A DNA stretch of 64,000 nucleotides from Chloroflexus aurantiacus J-10-fl (GTDB lineage: Bacteria > Chloroflexota > Chloroflexia > Chloroflexales > Chloroflexaceae): contig NC_010175.1 of assembly GCF_000018865.1 (NCBI RefSeq), forward strand, positions 558,001 through 622,000. Reading direction: 5' to 3'. The notes beneath the pieces were generated by a model. It did no database searches. It was given only the letters and a program-made list of their open reading frames with translations, and was not told the DNA's origin. This document shows positions 53,268 to 63,333 of the stretch, piece after piece. The position numbers and the translations under genes are program-made. The stretch's first letter is position 1; the number at the start of each line of letters is the position of its first letter.

Positions 53268-54344
53268 TCACGGCGCCTTTGGAACATCAATCGGCATCGG
53301 TTCTACGGGCATCAGCCAGGGATCAACCGGCGGAACGATCCACCACCACTCGATAGTCACCCACATCAGCAGGATCATTGCCCCAATCGCCGCGATAAAG
53401 CCCAGATCACTCCAGCGTGGTCGCCATCGCCGTACCGGGAGCGCCAGATGTGAACTGAGCCAGAGCAGAATGAAGGTACCTAAACCAAAGCCCAGCAATG
53501 TTGCCCGGTAGACCGGCATGACGACTGAACCTTCCGGCGTGTAACGAAGGATGCCAATGCTAAACTGCGACAAAAACGGCACGATCATAAATGGATCATT
53601 GACACTGAATAACGGCAGATCGGGCTGAGATACGTTCGGCGCAACTGTGGTCACGGCAACGATAGCACTGAATGGATTGAGGTAGAGTAACCACGGTGGT
53701 GGACTCTGCCCCTGCGGGTTACTGAATTGTGGCCAGACGGAGGCGATCAGCAAGGGAATACCACAAATCACCAGTACAATGCCATAGCTCAGGATCGTTG
53801 CCGGTGTTGTTCGTCCAAACAACGCCGAACTAAACAGACCGATTGTGCCGAAGAAGAGTGCAGCACCACCAAGCAGCAGCACGGTAAGGACAAGCGTTCT
53901 CAATTCAACCCCGCCGAAGATCAAGACAGTGCTGAAGATCGGGATCGACGCAACAATTAACAGCAACAAGTAGCTTAGGGCACCGATTAACTTCCCCGCT
54001 AACAATTGCCCTGGCCGCAACGGTGTTGCCAGCAACATATCGTAAGTCAGACGCTCTCGTTCGCTGCTGATTGCCCCACTCGTCAGGATTGGTGCGACCA
54101 GGACGATAAAGAACATCTCGGTAAAGGCCAACCCCTTAAACAAAGCCTGCCCAATGTGTGAACTGAGCACAACCATTCCCGTGCGCGCCTGGAGCACCAT
54201 ATACTGATAGATACCAAAGGTGGTAAGTATCAGCAGCAAGAGAAAGAGGGTCAGGATCAGATACGGTCGCGCACCGCGCATTCTGGTGCGGGCTTCGCGC
54301 ACCAGAATCGGGTTGAGTAATGGCCTGCGAATCTGTGTCGTCAT
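53268..54344 (-). CDS. ABC-2 type transporter permease
   Basis: A 358-residue ABC-2 permease: a cytoplasmic start NPILVREARTRMRGARPYLI, then about seven membrane segments and a short C-terminal tail with two Pro-rich motifs. The segment LTYDMLLATPLRPGQLLAGK after the second helix is diagnostic for the ABC-2 family. It is the last gene of an export operon with the ATPase (115-nt gap) and a large surface protein. Start at 54344 (MTTQIRRPL) with AGGGA upstream; the frame to 54371 is longer. Substrate unknown. Confidence 0.88.
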   Translation of the reverse strand: MTTQIRRPLLNPILVREARTRMRGARPYLILTLFLLLLILTTFGIYQYMVLQARTGMVVLSSHIGQALFKGLAFTEMFFIVLVAPILTSGAISSERERLTYDMLLATPLRPGQLLAGKLIGALSYLLLLIVASIPIFSTVLIFGGVELRTLVLTVLLLGGAALFFGTIGLFSSALFGRTTPATILSYGIVLVICGIPLLIASVWPQFSNPQGQSPPPWLLYLNPFSAIVAVTTVAPNVSQPDLPLFSVNDPFMIVPFLSQFSIGILRYTPEGSVVMPVYRATLLGFGLGTFILLWLSSHLALPVRRWRPRWSDLGFIAAIGAMILLMWVTIEWWWIVPPVDPWLMPVEPMPIDVPKAP

Positions 54345-54459
54345 ATTCTGTCCCTGGTGTGGCATTGCCACTATGAAACGCCTGTCTGCAAAACCTTACT
54401 GGATCAGAGGGGTGCCACGACTTCCCCACAAAGCGGCAGTGTGAGCATATTAACGACAG

Positions 54460-55410
54460 TTAGCGCGCATCCGTCATCGTCAACCGTAAGAAAAACTCTT
54501 CGAGGCTTTCACTGCGCGCACTGAACTCACTGATTGCGACGCCAGCCTGCACCAGACCGGCGAGCAGACCGGCACACTGCTCTTCGTTCACCGTTTGCGT
54601 CAGTTCGATAGTAAGCGACCGCGGATCGGCTGGGACAGTGCTGATCGCCTGCACCAGCGGTTGCTGTTGTAAGAACGATACAGCACTGGTCAGGTCACGC
54701 TCATGCACAATGCGGAGACGAATGCGTGATCCGGTGACCAACTGCTGCTGTACTTCGGCCAGCGACCCACTGATGATCATCCGGCCATGATCGATAATGC
54801 CAATCGCATCACACACCTCGGCCAGCTCACTCAAAATGTGTGAACTGAGCATTATCGTCTTTCCCATATCGCGCAGGGTTCGCAACAATTCACGTAACTC
54901 AACCCGTGCTCGCGGATCGAGACCACTGGCCGGCTCATCGAGGAGCAGGATAGGCGGATCGTGTACCAGTGCGTGGGCCAGGCAGAGGCGCTGCTGCATA
55001 CCACGCGAAAGGGTCTGCACGAAGGCATCTCGTTTGGCGCTCAGATCAACCAGATCGAGCAGCTCGTCAACCACCTGGCGGAGACGCGCCCCACGTAACC
55101 CGTAGCAACGGGCAAAGAAATCGAGGTATTCCCATACACGCAGATCATCGTACACACCAAAAAAATCGGGCATATAGCCCACTAATCGCTGAGCTGACCG
55201 CATCGTCAACCGCTCACCCAACAGGCGAATTTCACCACTGGTCGGCGTGATCAATCCGGCCAGCAAGCGCAGGGTGGTTGTTTTTCCTGCACCATTGGGG
55301 CCGATGAAACCGTAAATACTGCCCTGACTCACCTGCAAATTAAGGTGATCCAGAGCGACAAACTTCCTGTAACGGTGCGTCAGATTGATGGTCTCTATGG
55401 CCAACGTCAT
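54460..55410 (-). CDS. ABC transporter ATP-binding protein
   Basis: A 316-residue ATPase. Walker A is GPNGAGKTT, then Q-loop, the signature LSRGMQQRL, Walker B ILLLDEPASGLDP and the H-loop SSH. The C-terminal 90 residues form the extra domain of ABC-2/Gld/drug-export ATPases. The start codon overlaps the stop of the 780-residue protein gene (ATGA, 55407-55410). Exporter partner of the following permease. Confidence 0.94.
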   Translation of the reverse strand: MTLAIETINLTHRYRKFVALDHLNLQVSQGSIYGFIGPNGAGKTTTLRLLAGLITPTSGEIRLLGERLTMRSAQRLVGYMPDFFGVYDDLRVWEYLDFFARCYGLRGARLRQVVDELLDLVDLSAKRDAFVQTLSRGMQQRLCLAHALVHDPPILLLDEPASGLDPRARVELRELLRTLRDMGKTIMLSSHILSELAEVCDAIGIIDHGRMIISGSLAEVQQQLVTGSRIRLRIVHERDLTSAVSFLQQQPLVQAISTVPADPRSLTIELTQTVNEEQCAGLLAGLVQAGVAISEFSARSESLEEFFLRLTMTDAR

Positions 55411-57749
55411 GGTAAGCGCCCTCGCACTACAGGATCGGCGTAGACACAGGTAAAGTTCTGGAAGTCACGATTCTTCAGACGTAACCGAATGACTCCCTGA
55501 CTGCTCAAGAAGTGATCGGGTTGCGGTATATCCAGGGCCACACTCTGGAAGGCATCGGTTAGAATCGGTGTCCAGCTCCCGGTGGTCCAATCGTACAACT
55601 CAATCTCACCGCTCCAAAACGAATCGGAGCGCAGGTTGAGCACCAGGGCGCTGGGTTGTAAACCGATCAGATCGGCAGGGAGGGTAAAACGCATGATCGT
55701 TGGTTGCAGGTCGGGAGCAATGCCAAGCAGATTTCCATTATAGCAGGGGCTGTTGGTGCCGGCAGTTTGTTCAAACGAACCAATAAAGCCGTTGCTGTTC
55801 AGCTTTATTTCATCGGTTACTTGCAATCGTACCGCTCCACGCACCAACGTCAGGTGCTGCATCGTAGCCCGTCGGTCAACCGGGATCAATGATGTTTCGG
55901 TATCCTGATACCAGGCCAGCAGCAAAGGCTGTGCGCCACGGGTGATCGAACCATAGCCGTAGAGGGAGTCGATGATGCGGCTGCGCAGTTGAAGCGTTGG
56001 CGACACCGGTTGCGCAACTCTGCTCATCGCTTCAAATTGTGGGCCATAGATAAGATAACTTAGCGAGATGCCATCGAAGGCATGACTGGGTCGTTCAAGC
56101 GTAGCCGAGCGCTGTTCACCGGGAGCGAGCGCATTGATCAGCGCAATCTGTTCACCGTAGGCCAGAACAACATCTTCGAGTGTTCGTTCACTGCGATTCG
56201 TAACTTCGCCCTGCACCGTATCACCGTTCACAGTGATCTGGGCGGTAATGAGTGGGGCACTAATCACTCGATCAGAAGCAATCGCTTGCATTGACCATTG
56301 TGATATTTCCAGGTTCTCAACGACCAGATTATCATCAGACCCCTGCACATAGGTGCCATTTGTTAATGGCGGTGAACTCCATGGCCCTTGTACGGAGACC
56401 GGTCGCACCATTGTTACACTCTCAGTCGCCTGCAAGCGATAAGCATACCGATCTGGTGAAAAAATGCCGATAAATGACCGCTCATGCGCTGATGTTGGGG
56501 CATTAGCGTCGATCAGCGTGATCTGGCTGACTATCACTTCACCGCCACGCAAATCGTAACCGATGCCATACGCACCCGCGGCAAAGATGCCTGTCAACAC
56601 CGGAACAACCACCCAACCCCACGCCAGCCGATCCAATCGCCGCAGAACGAGATATGTTACCGGTCCTACCACTACCAGATAGCAGGCGAGCAAAATCCCG
56701 ATCAGGTTTAGAGAGGGTAAATCGAGCGCCGGCAGTGTGGTTAACGCGCTGGCCAGATTCTCTTCGACATAGGTCGAGTAGAGCTTTGCGCCGAACCCAA
56801 GACCGGACGGAATGAATGAAGGCGGTGGTAGTAATGCCTGCCACAACTCGCGCCAGCCGCTCCAGTTCACCACTTCAGGGGCTGCGAGATCAAACGCAAG
56901 TACGACTGTTTGACCATTGCCGAAACGCTTACCATAAGCCAATGGCAACGGCGTTGAGATCAGCGGCAGGGTGATTGGATACACTTCGGGTGCACTGGCG
57001 GATGGTGTCAGCGTCACCGATGTTACCGATGGATCCGTAAGCGGTGCGGCCAACGCGCCCGCCGTAGCCGGGATCAACTCGCGAGGCAGGCTGGACAGGG
57101 TACGTGCGATCCCAACGTCACCATTCACAAGGAGCGTGCCCCCACGCTGTACCCAGCCCTGCAAAGCACGTTGCTGATCGGGTGTTATCTCATTTGCCGC
57201 GACATCGGCGATAATCAGTGCATCAAATGGTGACAGACCCAGACTCTCTGGCGGTAGATCGGCCAGCGGTACAGGCACACTCGTCACCTTGATACCGTCA
57301 GTCAGTTGCGCAGGTAAGCGTAACTCACGCTCACCAATCACACCAACCAGAAGCCCTTCTGTAACCGGCTGTAAACGTGCTGAGGCTGTAGTCACCTCGG
57401 TACCATCGATTAACACGCGCACACCGAGCTGACGAGGCGAACCGTAGATGAAGGCATACAATATCAACCCCTTACGTCCGCCACCGGGTAACTCGACAAA
57501 CGTGCTTTGGAAGGGGCCATTTGCCGTTCCGACAACGATCTCAGCCGTGCGATCAACACCGTTGTTCGTCACCTCAACCGTCACCGGCAACCAGACCCCT
57601 GGACGAACCATGCCTTGAAAAGCTGGACGTACAACCAGCGTTATATCGGATGCTTGTGCTGCTACGGGGAGAGGCAACCACGTACCAAATCCGATGCAGA
57701 AGACACCGAGAAGTATCAACCACCCTGCCCACGCACGCAATCCTCGCAT
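55407..57749 (-). CDS. Large membrane-bound protein in an ABC export operon
   Basis: A 780-residue protein with a signal peptide (about 1-31: LRAWAGWLILLGVFCIGFGT then AAQA), a beta-rich domain (about 40-150), a GATase1-like Rossmann domain (about 160-215: FDALIIADVAANEITPDQQR), two membrane helices near 350 and 388 (LIGILLACYLVVVGPVTYLV and GWVVVPVLTGIFAAGAYGIG), and a long outer C-terminal region. It resembles GldG-like or other auxiliary proteins of ABC-2 systems. Export, surface motility or envelope polymer handling are possible; not assigned. Confidence 0.78.
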   Translation of the reverse strand: MRGLRAWAGWLILLGVFCIGFGTWLPLPVAAQASDITLVVRPAFQGMVRPGVWLPVTVEVTNNGVDRTAEIVVGTANGPFQSTFVELPGGGRKGLILYAFIYGSPRQLGVRVLIDGTEVTTASARLQPVTEGLLVGVIGERELRLPAQLTDGIKVTSVPVPLADLPPESLGLSPFDALIIADVAANEITPDQQRALQGWVQRGGTLLVNGDVGIARTLSSLPRELIPATAGALAAPLTDPSVTSVTLTPSASAPEVYPITLPLISTPLPLAYGKRFGNGQTVVLAFDLAAPEVVNWSGWRELWQALLPPPSFIPSGLGFGAKLYSTYVEENLASALTTLPALDLPSLNLIGILLACYLVVVGPVTYLVLRRLDRLAWGWVVVPVLTGIFAAGAYGIGYDLRGGEVIVSQITLIDANAPTSAHERSFIGIFSPDRYAYRLQATESVTMVRPVSVQGPWSSPPLTNGTYVQGSDDNLVVENLEISQWSMQAIASDRVISAPLITAQITVNGDTVQGEVTNRSERTLEDVVLAYGEQIALINALAPGEQRSATLERPSHAFDGISLSYLIYGPQFEAMSRVAQPVSPTLQLRSRIIDSLYGYGSITRGAQPLLLAWYQDTETSLIPVDRRATMQHLTLVRGAVRLQVTDEIKLNSNGFIGSFEQTAGTNSPCYNGNLLGIAPDLQPTIMRFTLPADLIGLQPSALVLNLRSDSFWSGEIELYDWTTGSWTPILTDAFQSVALDIPQPDHFLSSQGVIRLRLKNRDFQNFTCVYADPVVRGRLP

Positions 57750-57834
57750 GCGGTATCCTCCATGTAGTAAGGCAAAACCGACATCACTGTTAGAGACGTG
57801 ATCAGGGAGAAAAAAGTTCCTCGTAAGACAAACA

Positions 57835-57862
57835 CGCCTACCCTTACAGCGAAGGGCAGGCG
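57835..57862 (-). terminator. Hairpin after the 44-aa membrane protein gene
   Basis: An 11-bp stem with one mismatch (CGCCTACCCTT / AAGGGCAGGCG). On the minus strand it is followed by TGTTTGTC, then a run of T further down (AACTTTTTTC). Confidence 0.5.
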
Positions 57863-57895
57863 CGGCAGACGTGGCTGCTATATAATAGAGCGCGT

Positions 57896-58030
57896 TTACC
57901 GGCGCGGACGGTGCGACGGATAGCGATCACGGATTCGAACACGGACCGGATCGGGCTGCACCCGACGCAGCGATACTAACAATCCACCGGCTATGAGAAC
58001 GAATACCGCCAGTAGTAACAGAGTGGTCAT
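57896..58030 (-). CDS. 44-residue single-pass membrane protein
   Basis: MTTLLLLAVFVLIAGGLLVS, then a basic tail rich in Arg (RVRIRDRYPSHRPRR). One hydrophobic helix and a positive C-terminus predict an N-out or N-in tail-anchored micro-protein. AAAGGA lies 7 nt before the ATG, and a hairpin follows the stop. It is upstream of the ABC export operon and shorter than most annotation cutoffs. Function unknown. Confidence 0.55.
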   Translation of the reverse strand: MTTLLLLAVFVLIAGGLLVSLRRVQPDPVRVRIRDRYPSHRPRR

Positions 58031-58232
58031 ACGCGCATCCTTTCCGCTGCGAAATGGGTCAGCACCCACAAGCGCAAGTGCATAGTTTCAGTAGTGAGTA
58101 GTATAACGAAAAATTGTTACCGCGTCCATACCATTTGATGGATTTTTAGTGATTTTTCATTTTCGATAACCCTGCCCGCCATGGTGTCACGCCAACTCAG
58201 GTATGTTATGTATGGTGCGATGGAGGTACGGC

Positions 58233-59063
58233 ATGATCGATCCTGTTGCAATTCGCGCCGGACTAGAACCAGGCGCGCTGGTTCCGATAACAATCTATTG
58301 TTATGATCGAGTCGGTTCAACGATGGACCTGGCGCGTGAAGCGGTGCAAACACTACCACCTGATGCGTTACCGGTGTTAATCGTTGCCGACGAACAGACT
58401 GCCGGTCGTGGTCGCCTGGGCCGACGCTGGGTAGCTCCGCCCGGCAGTGCTCTGCTCTTCTCACTTGGCCTGCACCCTCCAGCAGTTGCCACCACCATGC
58501 CGACAACTCTAATCTGGCTCGCAACCGTCGCTCTCGTGGAAACTATCGAGCAAGAGACACCTTTACAAGCCGGCTTGAAGTGGCCCAACGACGTTCTGGT
58601 GAAAACGTCAACCGGTTGGGCAAAGACGGCAGGCATTTTGCTAGAGGGTGGCTGGGACAAGAACAGCCTGGTATGGGCAATTATCGGTTGTGGCATTAAC
58701 ATTAATGCGGCACCCGATCCACAGATCACGCGCTATCCAGCGACAGCGCTGGCAATCGCTGCCGAAACTGCTATCGACCGCCTGCGCTTCCTACATATGC
58801 TGATGCGCCGCTACGATTACTGGCTACGGCGACTGTACAGCGGTGAAAGCGATCAGTTGTGGCAGACATGGCGTAACCGGCTGCTCACACTGGGACAAAC
58901 AGTACATATCCATACCGGCAACGATCTGGTGTACGGCACAGCAATTGACGTAGAACGTAACGGTTCACTCATCGTTCGTGAACCAAGTGGCACACTGCGT
59001 CGCATCGAGAGTGGTGACGTTGGTCTGGTCGATGACCACTCACGCAATATTAATGAGGTATAA
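58233..59063 (+). CDS. birA: Biotin--[acetyl-CoA-carboxylase] ligase, no repressor domain
   Basis: A 276-residue biotin protein ligase. The catalytic motif GRGRLGRRW binds biotinyl-AMP, followed by KWPNDVLV and GCGININ, with the small C-terminal SH3-like domain. There is no N-terminal helix-turn-helix, so it ligates but does not repress. GGAGGT lies 6 nt before the ATG at 58233; the frame to 58203 is a shadow extension. Confidence 0.93.
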   Translation: MIDPVAIRAGLEPGALVPITIYCYDRVGSTMDLAREAVQTLPPDALPVLIVADEQTAGRGRLGRRWVAPPGSALLFSLGLHPPAVATTMPTTLIWLATVALVETIEQETPLQAGLKWPNDVLVKTSTGWAKTAGILLEGGWDKNSLVWAIIGCGININAAPDPQITRYPATALAIAAETAIDRLRFLHMLMRRYDYWLRRLYSGESDQLWQTWRNRLLTLGQTVHIHTGNDLVYGTAIDVERNGSLIVREPSGTLRRIESGDVGLVDDHSRNINEV

Positions 59064-59130
59064 ACGACCAATTCGAGCCAGTTTTACCGGTCATCAGTGA
59101 TTTTTCATCCAGACATCATTGCAAGCGGTA

Positions 59131-59159
59131 TTCACGTGCTAATAATGATATGGTATAGT
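59131..59159 (+). promoter_or_regulatory. Promoter of the LCP-murJ operon
   Basis: TTCACG (59131-59136) and an extended TGGTATAGT (hexamer 59154-59159) are separated by 17 nt. The leader to the ATG at 59305 is about 140 nt and has no recognised structure. Confidence 0.5.
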
Positions 59160-59304
59160 AACAGGCAGTGTACAATATGACAGCAAAGATGCCTGAGCCG
59201 ATCCACGCCTGATCGTGAGGCTGTACGACGGTAATTGCAACAAAGGTTGCCATTATTGCGTCGCACAGACGGAAAAGGGTATCTGAAATGCGGAGCTGGA
59301 GGTT

Positions 59305-60420
59305 ATGTTGATTGTATACAGGCGCGTAGTTGCTGGCGCCGTCTTTATCATCAGTGTGATTGCCGTAGCCATGATGCTGCGCATCGGATTTGAATGGCGT
59401 CAGGCCCTGGTTGATATTGACGCAATGATCGTCACCCCGGCAACTCTACCAGATGAAGTTATCACTGTCCCAACGGCACAATCTGTTGTATCAGAAGAGA
59501 TATATGGTCCTCCACCAGCGACACCAGTCGTTCAACCGACGGTAGTCCCTTCGGCGACAGACAATTCACCGGCTGCCACCGCAACTGCTGAAGCGATCCG
59601 ACTCAGCCGTTCAGAACTCAATATTCTCTTACTGGGAACAGACGCACGCCCTGAAGAGACCGGCCCAACCCGTACCGATGCGATTGTCGTTGTCCATATT
59701 GCCCGTGATACCGGACGGGTCAGTATGCTGTCTATTCCCCGCGATCTCTGGGTGAAGTACCCTACCGGTGGCGAAGGCCGGATTAACGCCGCTTACGTTA
59801 TTGGCGAGAATCGCTTTGGGCCGGGTGGTGGTGCTGCGCTAGCCAAATCAACGGTGAGCAAACTGCTAGGCATCCCAATTGATTATTTTGTCCTGATCAA
59901 TTTTGAAGGTTTTAAGAAGATTATCGACCTTATTGGCGGGATAGAGGTCGATGTGCCGCGCGCCATCTATGATCCGGCCTATCCAACAGACGACTATCGA
60001 ACGATAGAAGTCTCTTTTGCTGCCGGACGCCAGTGGATGGACAGCGAACGTGCACTGATTTATGCGCGCACGCGCCATGCCGATAGTGATTTCGGTCGTA
60101 ATCAGCGCCAGCAGCAGGTACTGATGGCAATTTTCCAGCGTATTCGAGATCGCGGCCTCTTACAACAGCTCACCAGTCTGGACGATTATACCGGTGCGCT
60201 GCGTGGCTACGTACTTACCGATATTAACTATCGCATGATGCTGGAACTGGCAAGTTTCGCACGCACGATTGATAGCGAGAATATTCTGCGCTATGCTATC
60301 GACTCTTCATCGATTGTCGAGCTGAGTGGTGGCGCAACGTTTAGTGTTCAACCACAGGCTCTCCGTCGAATCGTGTCTCAGTTCACCGGCGAAGCAGTAT
60401 CAACCGCCGGTGGCGAATAG
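59305..60420 (+). CDS. LytR-CpsA-Psr (LCP) family protein
   Basis: A 371-residue membrane-anchored phosphotransferase: an N-terminal helix near 8-28, a Pro/Thr-rich linker, and an LCP domain with LLGTDARPEETGPTRTDAIV, SIPRDLWV and YARTRHADSDFGRNQRQQQV. LCP enzymes attach glycopolymers to the wall. The ATG at 59305 has GGAGG upstream. The gap to murJ is 9 nt. Presence of LCP, a sortase and VanW domains suits a Gram-positive-like wall. Confidence 0.93.
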   Translation: MLIVYRRVVAGAVFIISVIAVAMMLRIGFEWRQALVDIDAMIVTPATLPDEVITVPTAQSVVSEEIYGPPPATPVVQPTVVPSATDNSPAATATAEAIRLSRSELNILLLGTDARPEETGPTRTDAIVVVHIARDTGRVSMLSIPRDLWVKYPTGGEGRINAAYVIGENRFGPGGGAALAKSTVSKLLGIPIDYFVLINFEGFKKIIDLIGGIEVDVPRAIYDPAYPTDDYRTIEVSFAAGRQWMDSERALIYARTRHADSDFGRNQRQQQVLMAIFQRIRDRGLLQQLTSLDDYTGALRGYVLTDINYRMMLELASFARTIDSENILRYAIDSSSIVELSGGATFSVQPQALRRIVSQFTGEAVSTAGGE

Positions 60421-60429
60421 CTCACTCCT

Positions 60430-61983
60430 GTGACCGAAACCTCTACAACGGGCGGCGTATTCCGCAGTATCGCGCTGGCAGCATTGCTCATTAGCCTGGG
60501 CAATATTGCCAGCCGTCTCCTTGGCCTGGTGCGCGAACCGATCATTGCCGCCTACTTCAGCCGTGGACTGGCAGTTGACGCCTTCACCCTGGCATGGACA
60601 ATCCCAAACGCGCTTTATGAATTACTCATCAGCGGTGCGGTGAGTGCCGCCCTGGTGCCGGTATTCAGCGAGTATGCCGAACGTGACCGTGATGAGTTCT
60701 GGTATGTCGTCTCCACGGTCATCACGCTGGCCTGCACGGTGCTGGTCATTGCCAGTGCCATACTGGCCTGGCAGGCACCACTGGCAATCGCCCTGCTGAC
60801 CAGACCAACCGAGTCTGCATTGCAAGCTGAAGCGGTGGCACTGGTTGGCTGGCTGCTCCCAGCCGTGACATTGATGGGCATTTCGGGCATTGTAACGGCA
60901 ATCTTGCATGCCCAACGGCAGTTTCTGTTGCCGGCATTTGTCGCAGCAGCCTTCAACGCCGGCATGATCGTTGGCATTGTTACCCTGGCCCCGCACGTTG
61001 GGGTCAAAAGCCTCGCGGCGGGCACCCTCATCGGTGCTGCGGCACAATTGATCATTCAATTGCCGGGATTGCGCAGAGCGCACATCCGCCCGCGCTTCGA
61101 TCTGCACCATCCGGCAGTTCGCCGTATTCTACGCCTCTACGCTCCGGTCACACTTGGGATCGGGTTCTCGCTAATTGGGGTAACGATTGATCGCTGGCTG
61201 GCCTCAGGATTTCCCGCCGCAATCTCAACCATGCGCTTTGCTACGACGCTCATTCAGTTTCCGCTGGGACTGGTAGCGTCGGCAGTGGCACTGGCAGTGT
61301 TGCCAACCCTCTCGCGCCAAAGTGCTGCCGGCGATGAGGATGCTTTTCGGGCGACGCTGGCGATGGGGCTGAAGGTTGTGTTGCTCTTAATCCTGCCGGC
61401 TACCGCTGGTCTGGCAGCACTCAGTCAACCAATTACGGCTGCTCTGTTCGAGCGAGGAGCGTTTCAAGCGCAAGACACAGCGATTACCGCCCTGGCGTTG
61501 CTGGCGTATCTCCCCGGATTACCGGCGGCGGCCATCGATCAGATGCTTCTCTTCGCGTTCTACGCTCGCAAGAACACGCTGACCCCCAACTTGATTCAAG
61601 GTGCAGCCATTCTGTGCTATCTGGTGGTTGCCATACCGCTTGCCGAATGGACATCGTTGGGATTTTTGGGCCTGGTACTGGGCAATTCCGCGCAGTGGAT
61701 CGGTCACGCAATTATCACCGCGTGGTTGTTGCAGCGCTCGCTACCGCTGAATGGATTACGGCTCGGAGAGGCAATGATCAAGGGATTACTGGCAAGTGGC
61801 GTGATGGCAGGTGCAGTCAGTGGGATCGCAATCCTGACCCAGCCATTACCACCCCTTGTTCAGGTGATTGTGGCGGGCAGTGCCGGGGTCTTCATCTATG
61901 CGCTGCTCGCTATGAGATTGCGTTTAGAGGCAGCTACCTTCTTTGTTGAGACCATTCGCCGTCGTCTGCATCGTTCGCATTAG
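60430..61983 (+). CDS. murJ: Lipid II flippase MurJ
   Basis: A 517-residue polytopic protein with about 14 hydrophobic segments. Signature stretches include SRLLGLVREPIIAAYFSRGL, VDAFTLAWTIPNALYELLIS and GAVSAALVPVFSEYA, all typical of MurJ/MviN. It starts at a GTG (60430). The putative flippase moves lipid II for wall synthesis. Same operon as the LCP gene. Confidence 0.95.
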   Translation: MTETSTTGGVFRSIALAALLISLGNIASRLLGLVREPIIAAYFSRGLAVDAFTLAWTIPNALYELLISGAVSAALVPVFSEYAERDRDEFWYVVSTVITLACTVLVIASAILAWQAPLAIALLTRPTESALQAEAVALVGWLLPAVTLMGISGIVTAILHAQRQFLLPAFVAAAFNAGMIVGIVTLAPHVGVKSLAAGTLIGAAAQLIIQLPGLRRAHIRPRFDLHHPAVRRILRLYAPVTLGIGFSLIGVTIDRWLASGFPAAISTMRFATTLIQFPLGLVASAVALAVLPTLSRQSAAGDEDAFRATLAMGLKVVLLLILPATAGLAALSQPITAALFERGAFQAQDTAITALALLAYLPGLPAAAIDQMLLFAFYARKNTLTPNLIQGAAILCYLVVAIPLAEWTSLGFLGLVLGNSAQWIGHAIITAWLLQRSLPLNGLRLGEAMIKGLLASGVMAGAVSGIAILTQPLPPLVQVIVAGSAGVFIYALLAMRLRLEAATFFVETIRRRLHRSH

Positions 61984-62153
61984 CGCTTGTGGTAGACGTT
62001 GGTCATCGTTGCCAAACCATGGGTTAGCGTCTGGCAACAAACAGGAGCCAGGAGTTGCGGCGCGCCACTCGCGCCCGATGGAGATCACAGTGGGTACGGC
62101 AGCATGACTTCCGACGCGAGCCTGGTCGAACAGCCCTTTCAGGGTTGACATCC

Positions 62154-62186
62154 GGGGCAGGCGCAGGCAACGGCTTCACCTGCCCC
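62154..62186. terminator. Hairpin between convergent murJ and nucleoside hydrolase genes
   Basis: An 8-bp stem (GGGGCAGG / CCTGCCCC) with a 17-nt loop lies between converging stops. The same stem appears in the hairpin at 35553. The 62000-62150 stretch also has GTACGGCAGC-type dispersed sequence. Confidence 0.5.
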
Positions 62187-62204
62187 ACGCGACATGATGT
62201 CTCT

Positions 62205-63164
62205 CTAGGCATACAGGCGTTGTTCGAGCATCTGCATCCGCTCAACAAAGAGCGACAGGAAACGGGGCGTATCGAATTCTACAACCGCCCGTGCGTTTGG
62301 CTGACGGCCATCGCTTAGCATAAAATCAGCCACCGTAAAGCCCATCGTTAACGGGCTACAGGTCTCGACCGTCACATGAACATCGGCATAGGTTGCCAGA
62401 TCGGGCAGAAAGACCAGCGCCAGTGCAGCCGGATCGTTAATTGCACAGCCATCATAGCCAAAATAGCGACGATGAAACTCGATGTAAAACCGGGTAGCAT
62501 CGGCGATGAAGCGACCAATCGGCTTGCCCGCCTGGGCCAACCGATTGACTTCACTCTCGTGGAGGCGCACCAGGCGCGTAATATCCCACGGCATAATCAC
62601 CAACGGAGCACCCGACGAGAAGACGATCTGGGCAGCGTGTGGATCAGCGTAGACGTTAAATTCGGCCCGTGGCGTTACATTCCCATCAGCCCGTAATGCT
62701 CCACCCATTATGACGATCTCGCGTAACGCACCGGCAAGACGGGGTTCTTTACGTAGTGCAAGAGCAACGTTAGTCAGGGGGCCAACTGCAACCAGCGTCA
62801 CTTCGCCGGGAGCTTCCAGCGCGGTACGAATGATAAAATCGACCGCGTGTTCAGAGACCGGTTGGAGTTGAGCCGGTGGCAATTGTGCATACCCCAAACC
62901 ACGTTGTCCGTGGGTGTCGTGTGCAGTCGTTAGTGGTCGCAGTAACGGTCGATCACAGCCGACAAAGAGGGGGATGTGGTGGCCGCCGCTCAGTTCCAGT
63001 ACCGAGAGACCATTGGCTACGGCCTCGGCCAGCGTACAATTGCCGTGCACAATACTCAAACCGACCAGCTCAATCTCAGGCGAGGCCAGTGCGAGCAAGA
63101 TTGCCAGGGCATCATCAATACCTGGATCGGTGTCAAGCACGATCCGGCGAGGTAAAGGACTCAT
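62205..63164 (-). CDS. Inosine-uridine preferring nucleoside hydrolase
   Basis: A 319-residue nucleoside hydrolase. Ca2+-binding DTDPGIDDALAIL starts at residue 10, followed by the VGPLTNVALAL and IVIMGGALRADGNVTPRAEF motifs, and NDPAALALVF near the end. It cuts the N-glycosidic bond of ribonucleosides for salvage; nucleoside preference is not clear. The ATG at 63164 has AGGAGG upstream; the frame to 63221 is a 19-residue extension. Confidence 0.92.
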   Translation of the reverse strand: MSPLPRRIVLDTDPGIDDALAILLALASPEIELVGLSIVHGNCTLAEAVANGLSVLELSGGHHIPLFVGCDRPLLRPLTTAHDTHGQRGLGYAQLPPAQLQPVSEHAVDFIIRTALEAPGEVTLVAVGPLTNVALALRKEPRLAGALREIVIMGGALRADGNVTPRAEFNVYADPHAAQIVFSSGAPLVIMPWDITRLVRLHESEVNRLAQAGKPIGRFIADATRFYIEFHRRYFGYDGCAINDPAALALVFLPDLATYADVHVTVETCSPLTMGFTVADFMLSDGRQPNARAVVEFDTPRFLSLFVERMQMLEQRLYA

Positions 63165-63333
63165 TGTTCCTCCTGCGTGGAAACAAACGCTAGTGCAAGA
63201 TCGTTGATTACTATAGCACAAGTGAATACACGTCTGACAGGCAAGACGAGAGTCCGGCGGTTATAGTGTTCAATTGACGCTTTGCCGGGGGCGTGCCATA
63301 ATTGAACACGAATTACGAGCAACAGGAGCTGGC

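Noticed and set aside
57920-57945. tRNA-like TTCGAA stretch
   Set aside because: No cloverleaf can be drawn; it lies inside the 44-codon gene.
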